Assembly (NCBI GenBank): GCA_963920705.1
Contig: CAWUCO010000002.1
Span: 1,054,001 to 1,118,000, forward strand
Source: Odiellus spinosus
Lineage: Eukaryota > Arthropoda > Arachnida > Opiliones > Phalangiidae
Length of the DNA: 64,000 nt
Direction: 5' to 3'
Under the pieces are notes generated by a model, which worked only from the letters and a program-made list of their open reading frames with translations, was not told where the DNA came from and did no database searches. Positions 1 through 10,361 of the stretch are shown one piece after another. The translations under genes and the position numbers were made by a program. How positions within the stretch are numbered: position 1 is the first letter of the stretch; each line of letters begins with the position of its first letter.

Positions 1-2
1 AA

Positions 3-254
3 AACTTCGCTAGTGGTCAGAATTTCGGCATTAAGACCGTGGAAAATGCTCACGCCCGAAACAGACAGCGAATCAATGGAATGGCAATGATTAACGCGAT
101 ACTGCCATTAATAATTCTAGCACGTGGCTGTCTGCTGGCTACGACTCAACTACAACCGTGGCCAAAATTTCGGCGAAGAAATTCCTCTCGAAATATTAGA
201 AAACTACCGATTTTGCGACTACAAAGCGGAGGACTTATTTCGAGGAGTGTTTAG
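3..254 (+). CDS. C-terminal exon of an ionotropic receptor (IR/iGluR-like), 5' partial
   Basis: The reading frame enters from the left edge and ends at TAG 252-254. Its first 60 residues parallel the last exon of the receptor that ends at 12008: both carry NFGI, AHARNRQ, INGM and the hydrophobic stretch ILPLIILA.GCLLA.TQL, which is the fourth membrane segment of ionotropic glutamate-type receptors. After that segment this copy has a basic tail of about 30 residues, where the other copy stops within six. IR proteins are ligand-gated cation channels of sensory neurons. The two genes are tandem paralogues in the same orientation. Whether this copy is functional cannot be judged from one exon; an Arg inside the membrane segment (LARGCLL, against LAFGCLL) is unusual and may indicate decay. 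Confidence 0.7.
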   Translation, partial: NFASGQNFGIKTVENAHARNRQRINGMAMINAILPLIILARGCLLATTQLQPWPKFRRRNSSRNIRKLPILRLQSGGLISRSV

Positions 255-778
255 AGATTTACCCTCTATCAAGAACTCATTTATATAACTGAGAACATGG
301 AGGAAAATATTTTTTAGACCAAAAGTATATAATCCATATATATATCAGCAAAGGTTCGGGTAAATGTACCGTCAGATTCAGATTCGAGACACTCTAGCGG
401 CCGCAGTTGCCGTTTAAACAGTGTACGGAGGAAGCGACACTCCGCGGAGGAATTTCGTATGACCATAGTTAAGTCAGGCGTAGTCTGCAACGGGTCAACC
501 ATGACAATCAAATTACGTTTTGATTGGTCAGAGGTCAAGTTAATTTAATGTGAAATTACTGAATAATTTCTAATATTTTTAAATATTAATTATGCTAGGC
601 AAAATGCCATATTTTTAGTAATAAAATAGATTAAAATAACTGAATTTTAATCTCTTTTCAAAATATTAATCTTAATTAATTAATTATTCAATTTTAAAAC
701 TCGATATATTTCATATTTATGTCTCGATCAAATACAATAAATCTATATTAACCTCATTTCACTCAATTGTTCGATTTA
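255..778. other. AT-rich intergenic DNA with a dispersed 130-bp repeat
   Basis: No gene is visible. Bases ~345-470 (beginning at CAGCAAAGGTTCGGGT) resemble ~2375-2500, roughly three quarters identical by eye. The same CAGCAAAGGT word lies at ~16127 upstream of the MATH-BTB gene. The open frames here look like chance. Confidence 0.4.
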
Positions 779-1116
779 GAGCTCGGAATTCGTATAATTT
801 TTATTAATTGGATAAAATCTACTAAATTCTGACGTATATTATCTGTCTGATTAAAAATAGACTATTTTTCATTCGAGTTAACTTATTCGAAGATAAAGTA
901 AAAAAACGTAATCCATATCCGTTTTTATCCAAACGCTTGAATACGAGTAATTTGTAGATAGATAAAGCGCCAAACGCTTATCTTCGGGTAAACCATTTAA
1001 CAATTATACGAATATAGAAATTTCATTATTTTAGTTACGAACAATTTTATCCTTGAATAAAATATCTGAAAATATACGAATAACGGAAGATAATGGATCG
1101 ATCCGATTCCGAGCTC
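779..1116. mobile_element. TA-flanked inverted-end repeat (Tc1/mariner-like size and target)
   Basis: The element begins GAGCTCGGAATTCG and ends GATTCCGAGCTC, and is flanked by TA on both sides (777-778 and 1117-1118). The first ~250 bp recur inverted at ~9175-9630, and the end word recurs at 11771-11780. It has no coding capacity, so it is a non-autonomous element. TA flanks and inverted ends suggest Tc1/mariner, but the short inverted ends prevent a firm assignment. Confidence 0.5.
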
Positions 1117-1525
1117 TAGTTCGATTCTCAAGTAGCTAAGCCTTGGCTATTTTCTAACTCAAGGTAGACACGAGCATGGGTTGTTTAGTCTGTACTGTTA
1201 TAATCATCAATTTTGGTTTTAAATTGTCTACTTCTGATAATAAGTCGTTATCACGAAATGGTATAATGATCATGTAAATTTAAAAAGCATTAGCAAAAGT
1301 TTTTTTTTTTTTTTTTTTTTTGAAAACGCGTGCGTGAAAAGTAAATTTTCATTCTTTCTATTGATTAAATGTTAAAATAGCGAGAGAAAACTCACTTTTT
1401 CAACTAGATATAATGGTAATTGTCCACTGTAACCGGGCTGCATTGTTTTGAGTGAATGATAAGGACAAAATCGAGGGATAAAACTTTTTGAGTATGGAAA
1501 ATGAACAATATTAATGATGATACCC
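1117..1525. other. Intergenic DNA, nothing recognised
   Basis: AT-rich sequence with a poly-T tract at ~1302-1321. No exon or RNA gene seen. Confidence 0.4.
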
Positions 1526-1898
1526 TTAAAGGAAGAATGCAACCTGATTTTCTAATCGATTCCTTATCGTTTAAATAGGCCTTATCCATCGGAAACAAAA
1601 ATTTACAAACAAATATTAAACTAGAAATATATTTAAAGCTTACCAGGAAAATAGGCTTAGCTGGATTCATCAATATCTCGAATTTCTTCGCATTGAAGGG
1701 TTATTGACCAATGAGTAGAGACCCGTCGTTAAGGCGAGATCTCCAATAACATTCGATTGGCTTAAATGCGGAAGAAACTCAGCTGATCTCCATGAATCCA
1801 GCTAAGCCAATTTTTCTAATTTAATATTTATTTGTAAAATTTTTTACTGCTGGATTAAGCCTAAATTTACTCGTTGTTAGGTTGCATTCGTTCTTTAA
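1526..1898. mobile_element. TTAA-flanked palindromic MITE, copy 1 (piggyBac-like target)
   Basis: TTAA duplications lie at 1526-1529 and 1895-1898. Inverted ends read AAAGGAAGAATGCAACC on the left and GGTTGCATTCGTTCTTT on the right. A second internal inverted pair surrounds the centre (GGCTTAGCTGGATTCAT near 1652 against ATGAATCCAGCTAAGCC near 1794). No ORF. A related copy sits at 2830-3129. Confidence 0.7.
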
Positions 1899-2133
1899 AC
1901 GCTATCAAATGGATTTTTGTCTAATGCAAAGGCTTAAGTGAAATTAAATCTATTTTCATAAATATACCGAAACTTAATGGATCAAGTTTAGATTTAAAGC
2001 TGGTTCTTATGTATTTAAAGTTTAGGTTAATATTGAATCGAAATATACCACTCTTTCTCGAGGATTCCGAGTGTGTCAACGCGTACATTCTCACTGTTTA
2101 GTTACTTAGAATTAAGTATTTTATCTCTGAGCA
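1899..2133. other. Probable upstream region of the ionotropic receptor gene
   Basis: No coding sequence seen. It precedes the first coding exon of the receptor, so a promoter may lie here, but no convincing TATA box or initiator was identified. Confidence 0.3.
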
Positions 2134-2829
2134 ATGGCTGGAGACTCTACGCGAATCTGCGCGGATGAAGGTCAATTGTATTTCAATATTGAAAATGCGG
2201 ATGAGTTGTCTTTCGGGGGTTTTACCGGTGGTTTGTATCAATCGGTGTTACGAAAATTCAGGAATTTGTAAGTAGACATCTTTCTCAACACCAGGACTGA
2301 GTCTAAATAGACCGATAATACCAAAAGTCTATCACTATATTCCACAAAAGTATACAACGCTCATTAGATTAATACTATCAGCAAAGGTACATCTAAATGT
2401 ACCGGCAGATTCTGCAGATTCGAGATACTCTAGCGGTTGCAGTCGCTGTAAATAGTGAACGGAGCACCGAGCAAGCTACACTCTACGGAGAAATTCATTC
2501 CGGAGTTGGAAGTAGGGAAGACGATATAGCCAAGCGCGGCCCGCCTAAATTCCAACACTCTCTTCCGACTCAAAATATCGAGCTGAAGAGTCCAAATTAC
2601 TCGAGCAAGACAGGGGTGATGAATTTTTTGACCTTTTCTGATAATATTAAGCTACGGGACGTTGTTTATTTTTATTGAATAAAGTGATAGATTGATTATA
2701 CACGTGTAAAATATTTCATAAACTAATAAGGCGATGTTTCAGGGGCGTCAACTTTAGTATAACTCAAAAGGAGTACGTGTCCTCCGATTCTATGACGCTT
2801 CTAAATACAAACGTAACTTTTAATTTCTC

Positions 2830-3129
2830 TTAAAGAATGCAACTTAAATGATTTTTTTATCGATTCCTTGTTTAAATAGGCCTAATCCACCAGTAAACCC
2901 GAAAAATAGGCTTTGAATTTCTTAGCATTGAAGGGTCATCAACCAATGAGGAAAGGCGAGATCTAACCTTTGATTGGTAGCTGATCCTTCAATGCGAAGA
3001 AATTCAGGATATTTTGAATCCAAGTTAGGCCTATTTTGATGTTAAGTTTTAAATTTATTTCTAGTTTAATATTTGTTTTTTAATTTGTTTAATGATGATT
3101 AGGCTTATCAGGTTGCATTCTCCCTTTAA
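2830..3129. mobile_element. TTAA-flanked palindromic MITE, copy 2, inside receptor exon 2
   Basis: TTAA at 2830-2833 and 3126-3129. Left end AAAGAATGCAACTT, right end AGGTTGCATTCTCCCTTT. The internal palindrome is built like copy 1 (TGAATTTCTTAGCATTGAAG near 2914 against CTTCAATGCGAAGAAATTCA near 2989). It splits a codon series that reads through when one TTAA and the intervening DNA are ignored. Confidence 0.7.
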
Positions 3130-3540
3130 TTCAATATCCCTTTTTACGTGGAGTGATGACGTCATCACTACACGTTATAGAAAGATAGCTCGAAGTACGG
3201 ATGTAGTTGGGGCAAGGAACCTAGCTTTCAGCGCGTTTACTCCCCTTCGTGTTCCTCCTAAAAAAGGGCAAATTTTTCGTGTTACACCCATGGTTTTCGT
3301 CGACAGTCGAGAGTTTTCTCTCTCTCTCTCTCTGGCTGGAGTCCCTGGCGCCATCTGGCGCGAAGACTGCTTCTACTTATCAACACTAAACTACCCTCCA
3401 CCGATTCTTTACCTGTTATTTGTCTCCACTCTGATACCCATCAGATTCCGACTTCGAACTCCTACTCTACTCCTCCACTCCCAACTCACTCAGAAGTTCA
3501 GGCTCCCCCGTTCACCAATGAACCCTCTACAGTTAACTCT

Positions 3541-4434
3541 TCAACAGTTTTTCCCGCTAATCCCTCCTCTTCTGAGCAGCATTGGCTCTCTAAAGCTAGG
3601 AATATTAGTGACTCTACTGAAATAAACTTTCGGAAATATAATGCGCTTATCTTCCAAGTCTATGATAATGATAGTCTGGAGGACGATCGTCGATTTGTAT
3701 ATGATCTTCTTCAGTCTATGTATTTTACCTACTCTGACTGTCAGCAAGTTTGCATTGATAGAATCGGCTTATTTCGCCACAGCCAATCTAACCCGCGACC
3801 TCTTAGAGTGCGTTTCTCTTCGGTTCGTGACAGACAATTTTTTGTTCAAGAAATCAATCTCTTGAAGCGTCAATGCAAAGATCCTGATTTTCAGTACCCA
3901 GTGGTACCTGATCGAACCCTTGAGCAGCGCATTGCTAATCGAGCCTTAGTCATGGAACTTAAAAGAAGGAAATTGTCTGGTGAACCTGATCTTGCTATTC
4001 GTAAAGGAACCATTGTTACCCTACCAATTAACCGTTCTCGGCCTCCTCGGTCCAATCACTCACTTCCCGATAAAGTCATTGACTCAACCTCCCAAACTAG
4101 TATCAATCATTTTCTCTCTAATCATTTGGATCCCCAGCCACATGTACATGCATCCTCCCTACACTCAACTAGTCGACCCTTATTACAACCCAATCTAAAC
4201 CAACCTTGTTACCTCCCACCTACTTCATTCTTCCCTGTTAATCCCTCTCCACATCAGGCTCAACACCCTATATTCCCCTCCCTCAACAGTTCAGAAATAC
4301 TCCCCCCTCCCACCCCCTTCCTTACTAATTTTGCAACCCGTCCCTTAATGTTAACTTCCCCTCAAAAAAATACTAGGCCCATTTCCACTTACCTCCAATT
4401 CCCCTTCTCCATCCTTGTCTTCCCCAGATTCTAG
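3541..4434 (+). CDS. LINE ORF1 protein (RNA-binding-like)
   Basis: The frame is open through this interval and further upstream into a Ser/Pro-rich part; no convincing ATG was found, so the start given is conservative. The centre reads VCIDRIGLFRH, then PRPLRVRFSSVRDRQFFV, the pattern of RRM-like ORF1 proteins of CR1/Jockey elements. The C-terminal third is Pro/Ser-rich. It would package element RNA. It overlaps the start of ORF2 by about 20 bases in another frame. Confidence 0.55.
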   Translation, partial: STVFPANPSSSEQHWLSKARNISDSTEINFRKYNALIFQVYDNDSLEDDRRFVYDLLQSMYFTYSDCQQVCIDRIGLFRHSQSNPRPLRVRFSSVRDRQFFVQEINLLKRQCKDPDFQYPVVPDRTLEQRIANRALVMELKRRKLSGEPDLAIRKGTIVTLPINRSRPPRSNHSLPDKVIDSTSQTSINHFLSNHLDPQPHVHASSLHSTSRPLLQPNLNQPCYLPPTSFFPVNPSPHQAQHPIFPSLNSSEILPPPTPFLTNFATRPLMLTSPQKNTRPISTYLQFPFSILVFPRF

Positions 4435-7254
4435 TATTCCCCTTAAAGTTATTTATTTTAATGTTCAAAGTTTGTATGGGAAACGTCCTGAACTTCTTTC
4501 TCGTTCAGGTGACTGGAAGGCAGACTGCATATGTATCACTGAGTCGTGTGCAACTGCCTCCAAGGAAGACGCTATCTTCAATCTTCCTGGTTATACCCTT
4601 CTCCGCAGTGATAGACTCGTTGGAGTAGGTGGTGGGGTTTTTATTTATCTAAAGAGTGATTGCATTTTTCATGAGATTAGTTTGCCCAATCAGTTTTCAG
4701 AATCTCTATGGGTTGAAGTTAAATCCCCCCGCTGTCCTGATTGGGTCACCCTAGGCTGTATCTACAGGGCCCCTACTTTATCCCAAGATCTCTCTGCGAA
4801 CTTATTTGATAATATTCGTATTATTGCGAATGCCCACAGGGAATTATTAGTAACTGGTGACTTCAATCTCCCCTATATAAACTGGGATACCCTTACCACT
4901 CTACCATCTGCTTCTCCCACCCACTGTCTTATACTTGACCTACTTCATTCCTCCTCTCTCACTCAACATGTGGATTTTCCTACACGTTTTTCACAATCCA
5001 GTATCCCAAGCTCAAATATCCTTGATCTAGTTCTTACCCATGGAACCATTAAACCCGTACTAGATTCCCTGCTCCCCTTAGGTAGAAGTGATCACTCTAT
5101 CATCGCCGTTACTTACCCCTCATCCCACACCCCCCGCCCACGTTTACACTTTAACCGGGACTATAACTACTCAAAAGGCGACTATACTGCATTAAACTCC
5201 CTACTAGCAGCCACTGACTGGTCTACACTGGTTGATCTTCCTATTGAAGAGGCTTGGGTACTCTTTAAGACACGTCTTTTTAACTATATTCATGAAACTG
5301 TTCCCCTCTTTGACCATAAAGATTCCCAGACTAATCGTGATTGGATCTCATCTCCCACGAAACGCGCTATACGTAAAAAGGAACGGTTATGGACAAAACT
5401 TAAGCGTGCTGAGCGCTCAGGCAACCTCCACGCTTTTGCCCGTATCCAGCCCCTCTATAGGGATCAATGTAAGCTAGTGAAAGTCCTCATCTCCAAGGCC
5501 AAATCTTTAGCGCAGGCACCTAAACTTAAAAATGTGAAAAAAAATCCTCGTGCTTTCTTCAGGTTTGTTCGTAAACAAATCCGTTGCTTACCCTCACGCC
5601 TTAACATCAAACTTTCTAACGGTGCTAAGACTGATTCCGACCTTGAAATGGCAGAAACTCACAATGAAACTCTAGTTAAATCCTTTAATTCTGCCCCCCC
5701 CCCTAATCTTACTAACGTCCCTACCAGTCGCGCCCCACACATGTCCGACTTTTTCCCTTCCATCAAGGAAATTGAACTTATCCTAAAAAAACTTGACATT
5801 AAGAGCGCCTCGGGTCCTGATGGTTTGCCTAATCGCCTGTTAAAAAATTGCTCCTTGAGTCTAGCCAAACCCCTGCATATTCTTTTCTCCATCTCCTTGT
5901 CTGAAGGCTCCCTTCCTTTGGACTGGTGTGTTGCCCATGTAACCCCTATTTATAAGGGTAAGGGTAAACGTTGTGACGCTCTGAACTATAGGCCAATTAG
6001 TTTAACCTCTGCTATATGTAAGGTCCTTGAGAAATGTATTCGCTCCTCAATTCTCCCTCATGTTTTACCTTATTTGAGCGAATTTCAACATGGTTTTCTC
6101 AATCATAGGTCGGTCGAATCTAACTTGCTTTCTGCCATGAGAACTTGGTTGGAGGCCTTTGATGGTGGACACAGAGTTGATGTAATCTACCTTGACATTG
6201 CCAAGGCCTTTGACTCTGTTCCCCATGAAAGGCTTTTGGCTAAACTTCGTTCCTATGGTATATAAATAACAATCTTCGCAAATGGATTGGTAACTACCTT
6301 CTCCATCGCTCACAGTCTGTGCGAGTTGGCAACTGCCTAAGCTCTGCTCTCCCTGTTACTAGTGGGGTTCCCCAGGGTAGTGTTTTGGGTCCTCTTCTAT
6401 TCGTCTTATACATCAATGATCTCCCCGATACGCTTGCCTCTCCCCTTTGTCTCTTTGCGGACGACCTCAAACTATTCCGAGTAATCTCCTCTTATACCGA
6501 CGTTAAAGCTCTTCAAACTGACCTCACTAAACTTGAATCTTGGTCCCTACTTAACGGTCTGCGCTTTAACGAACTCAAATCCATGGTCCTATCAATTCAA
6601 TCCCAGAAGTCTGACCTGAATTCTCCGTCCCCCTACTTTCTCTGTGGGAATAACATTAGTCGTGTTAACGATTGTAGAGACCTTGGGGTGAATATATCTC
6701 ACGACCTTAAGTTTCATAAACATATTAAAAACATCTGTGGACGTGCCAACGGTCTTCTGGCCATCATTCGGGCTAACTTTCCCGGTATTCAACCCCAACT
6801 TCTTAATAGGCTCTTTAATTGCTATGTTCGCCCTATCCTGGAATTTGGGTGTCAGGTGTGGAACCCGCATATGGCTCAGGACATTAGGCTATTGGACGAT
6901 GTACAGGGGCGGACCTCCCGCATTCCTTTTTCCCTTCACCATCTCCCTCGTATTGAAAGACTTAAAAAACTGAATTGGGTCCCCCTCACCCTGAGGCGCT
7001 CTTACTTTGATCTAGTGACCCTTTTTAAACTATTAATTTCCCCCAGTCAAACATACTTTACCAACCCTCCCAGGATGTCTTTTACACGTGGTCACTCTCG
7101 AAAACCTTTTCTTAATCAGTCAAGAAAAAAACCCTTAAAATATTCCTTCTTCCGGAGAGTTATCCCACTATGGAATGCTCTTCCTGATGATATTGTCACG
7201 ATCAGGTCCATCACTCAATTTAAATCTAAGCTTCGCGCCCACTTCAAAATTTAA
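4415..7254 (+). CDS. LINE ORF2: endonuclease-reverse transcriptase with one frame break
   Basis: The first frame (4415-6265) opens with an exonuclease-endonuclease-phosphatase domain: FNVQSLYGKRPEL, CICITES, a catalytic LLVTGDFNLP, and SDHSII near residue 225. RT then begins with ASGPDGLPNRLLK, YRPISLTS and the motif-A stretch VIYLDIAKAFDSVP. After position ~6262 the frame changes; NNNLRKWIGNYL and the second frame (6319-7254) carry the rest: SGVPQGSVLGPLLF, the catalytic FADD box (CLFADDLKLF), thumb region, and the C-terminal RSITQFKSKLRAH typical of CR1/Jockey elements. Enzymatically it nicks target DNA and copies element RNA at the nick. A small indel near 6260 is the only disruption I see, so insertion was fairly recent. 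Confidence 0.85.
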
Positions 7255-7309
7255 AATATTACTATCTTATACTCCCGTAATCTAACTTTATCCTTGAATT
7301 AATTTCAAT

Positions 7310-8345
7310 GTTCCCTGAGTTCAATATTCCTATACTAATTTTAATGTTCTTAGTTTAATCTAAACTCAATGTTCCCAAGTTTAATCTAAACTCAATGTTC
7401 CCAAGTTTATACTAAAACTAATTTTCCTTGTTTTAATCTCATTTTAATGTTCCTCAATTTAATGTTCTTAAGTTTAATCAATGTTCCTTGGTTTAATTAG
7501 GTTTTCGTCAGTTTAATTTAATGTTCCTCGGTTTAATTAATTTTTCGTCAGTTTAATTTACTGTATCTATGTTTAATTTGATGTTCCTAATTCTAAATTA
7601 ATGTTCCTAAGTTTAAATTAATGTTCCTGAGTTTATATTAATGTTCCTAAGTTTAAATTAATGTTCCTAAGTTTAAATTAATGTTCCTAAGTTTAAATTA
7701 AGGTTCCTAGGTTTAAATTAATGTTCCTAAGTTTGAATTAATGTTCCTAAGTTTAAATTACTGTCCTTAAGTTTAAATTAATGTTCCTAAGTTTAAAATA
7801 ATGTTCCTAAGTTTAAAATAATGTTCCTAGGTTTAAATTAATGTTCATAAGTTTGAATTAATGTTCCTAGGTTTAAATTAATGTTCCTAAGTTTGAATTA
7901 AGGTTCCTAGGTTTAAATTAATGTTCCTAAGTTTGAATTAATGTTCCTAAGTTTAAATTAATGTTCCTAAGTTTAAATTACTGTCCCTAAGTTTAAATTA
8001 ATGTTCCTAAGTTTAAATTACTGTCCCTAAGTTTAAATTAATGTTCCTAAGTTTAAAATAATGTTCCTAAGTTTAAAATAATGTTCCTAGGTTTAAATTA
8101 ATGTTCATAAGTTTGAATTAATGTTCCTAAGCTTAATTTGATGTTCCTAAGATTAATTTATTGTTCAATACTCCTAGGTTTATTTTAATTTTAATGTTCC
8201 TAAGCTTAATTTAATGTTCTTAGGTTTAATTTATGTTCCTAAGCTTAATTCAATGTTCTTAAGTCTAATTTAATGTTCCTAAGTCTAATTTAATGTTCCT
8301 AAGTCTAATTTAATGTTCCTAAGTTTAACTTAATGTTCCCAAGTG
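7310..8345 (+). repeat. 20-bp tandem array in the LINE 3' UTR
   Basis: The unit is approximately CCTAAGTTTAAATTAATGTT, most regular from 7590 to 8140 and degenerate on both sides, with roughly 40 or more copies. A few units are recurring variants (CTGTCC, AGGTTCCTAGG), suggesting expansion by slippage after variants arose. Confidence 0.85.
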
Positions 8346-8588
8346 TAATCTAATTTTATGTCCCTAACTTTTAACTTTTAGTACCTAAACTTAACTTTTA
8401 AGTCCCCCAATTTAATTACCTAATTTTGATTTCTCAATCCTAATTTTCTATTTTTCATTTCCCTAATTTAACTTTATTATTTTAATCTATCTCAATTTGT
8501 GTTTCATGAAGAATTTATTTGTTTGTCTATCATAAACATTAAAGGAGCTGTAAGGCTTGTCTAAGCCCTAGCTCGTCAACACACGGAG

Positions 8589-8620
<32 letters not shown>

Positions 8621-8654
8621 TTTTTTTTCTTTGCGCTGACCATCACTCCACGTT

Positions 8655-8673
8655 TATCCAGACTGTCTGGATA
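8655..8673 (+). other. 3'-terminal hairpin of the LINE
   Basis: TATCCAGA-CTG-TCTGGATA: 8-bp perfect stem and 3-base loop, 9 bases from the element end. The same hairpin is conserved in the derivative at 45014-45032, so it is probably the structure recognised by the reverse transcriptase. Confidence 0.7.
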
Positions 8674-9174
8674 CCTCTTGTTATTTATTAATTTAATTTT
8701 ATAAAATAATTTTAATTCTTTATCTTGGTTTTAAGAAAACGGATATTGTAATACCTTTTCGCCAACCATTATTGGAACTGAACTTTTCATCGCAAAATGT
8801 CGAATGGGGAGGGTTGTATTATTCAATCGAGAACAATATTTTATCTGGTGGAAGGATTGGAGTTAAATACGACCCTTTTCAAATCATGGGTGTTTTTCAA
8901 ACGAAGGTAAATTATGGCAAACACCACCCAATCATGTTCAATTATTAAATTAATCTTAAAATTTTACGTCTCAGGTATGGATTTGCATATTTTCCTACGT
9001 TACTTTTGCGTCTATTGTTCTGGCAGTTTCCAATATCGTCCCTGTAACAAAATCCAGAAACATATCGGCCGCAAACGAGTTTTTTAACTCAACGCTAATT
9101 ATTATGTCTCTTCTCTTCAATCAGGGTAGGCAGAGAACAAAATTATAGCGACAGTAAAAATACATATTTATTTA

Positions 9175-9630
9175 TTATTTTTTCGTATAATTGTTGAACG
9201 TATAAGGTTTACCCGAAAATAAGCCTTCGCCGCTTTATCTATCTACAAATTACTCGTTTTAAAACGTATAACGATGGATAAGAAACATTCGCGTTTCCAG
9301 AATTAGTCTAAAATATAAGAAACAATATTTCAAATTGACTTTTAATTCGAAGAATAGAAATAAAACGATAAGATTTTAAATCATCTTTTTATTCCTTATT
9401 TTTCAAGGAAAATAAATTTTGAATTCAATTTTTATCCGAACGTATAACGCGGATAATATTCTAAGATAAGTTGCCATTTTTGGATAAAAACGGATATGGA
9501 TTATGTTTTTTTTACTTTATTTTCGAGCAAGTTAATTCGAATGAAAAATAGTCTATTTTTAATCAGATAATATACGTCAGAATTTAGTAGATTTTATCCA
9601 ATTAATAAAAATTATACGAATTCCGAGCTC
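9175..9630 (-). repeat. Inverted copy of the 779-1116 repeat, in receptor intron 4
   Basis: Read on the minus strand it starts GAGCTCGGAATTCG at 9630 and follows the 779 element through the CCATATCCGTTTTTATCCA region and beyond. TA follows at 9631-9632. The other end is not recognisable, so the copy is truncated or degraded. Confidence 0.5.
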
Positions 9631-10361
9631 TAAATATGTCGTTTTAAAAGTATGTTAAAACTTAAAATTTAATATAGTAATTTAAAACTAATTCTAATTT
9701 AATTTCTTAAGACATTGGATTTTCATACCGTTCACATTCTCAAAGAATTCTTCGTAACATTTCCATATTTGCTTCAACCGCGTTATTTTATTTCACGACT
9801 TGCAATTTGCTGACTTCTCTGTCTTCGGCCGAAAAGCCAAATTACATAAACAGTCTACAGGATTTGATCTCTAAACCTGAAATGAAAATATATTTAAGCC
9901 AATACTCTGTCCTTTACACTCGTTACAAAGTAAGTTAAGTTTCCATTCGATTACGGGTCGTTGTTCACTTTTACGGAATAACGTTATAGACTTTCGCGTT
10001 TATTTCTTGAATAGAGTTCTGATGGTAAGTTAGAGAGGGCGGCTTACGAACAAATCGTAAGAACAGGTGGCGTATACGAAGACCCGCTTGAAATACTAAA
10101 CGAAGCTGTGGAGAACATTCAAAATGGAACAGGCGTTTTTGTCATGTACAAATCAATGGTGCTTAAAAACATGGCTACCGTAATAGAGTTTATGAAGGAA
10201 GATTACATCGACGACACTTTTTTGCACATTTCCGAGAAGCCAGTGGATATGGAATGGTTCAGTATTCCAAGTAGAAAAGGATTTAATAAAACACTCAAGG
10301 AAATATTCTATCGAAGGTAAATCATCCCGCATTTATCTACATGATAAACTATAAATAATTA

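Larger units (their letters stand above)
3146..8682 (+). mobile_element. Non-LTR retrotransposon (CR1/Jockey-type LINE), nearly full length
   Basis: It carries ORF1, then an ORF2 with an N-terminal endonuclease and a reverse transcriptase. The 5' end is fixed by comparison with a short derivative at 44690-45041, which starts with the same bases ACGTGGAGTGATG, and both end in CCTCTTGTT. There is no terminal poly-A tail; instead the 3' end has a hairpin (8655-8673) close to the terminus. The 3' UTR is about 1.4 kb and carries a 20-bp tandem array. The first 13 bases recur inverted at 8641-8653. It is inserted in receptor exon 2 in the same orientation as the host gene. The coding part shows one evident frame break near 6260. 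Confidence 0.85.

Noticed and set aside
314-538. Minus-strand ORF of 74 codons
   Set aside because: Lies in a dispersed repeat also present at ~2375-2500, with no conserved frame between the two copies.
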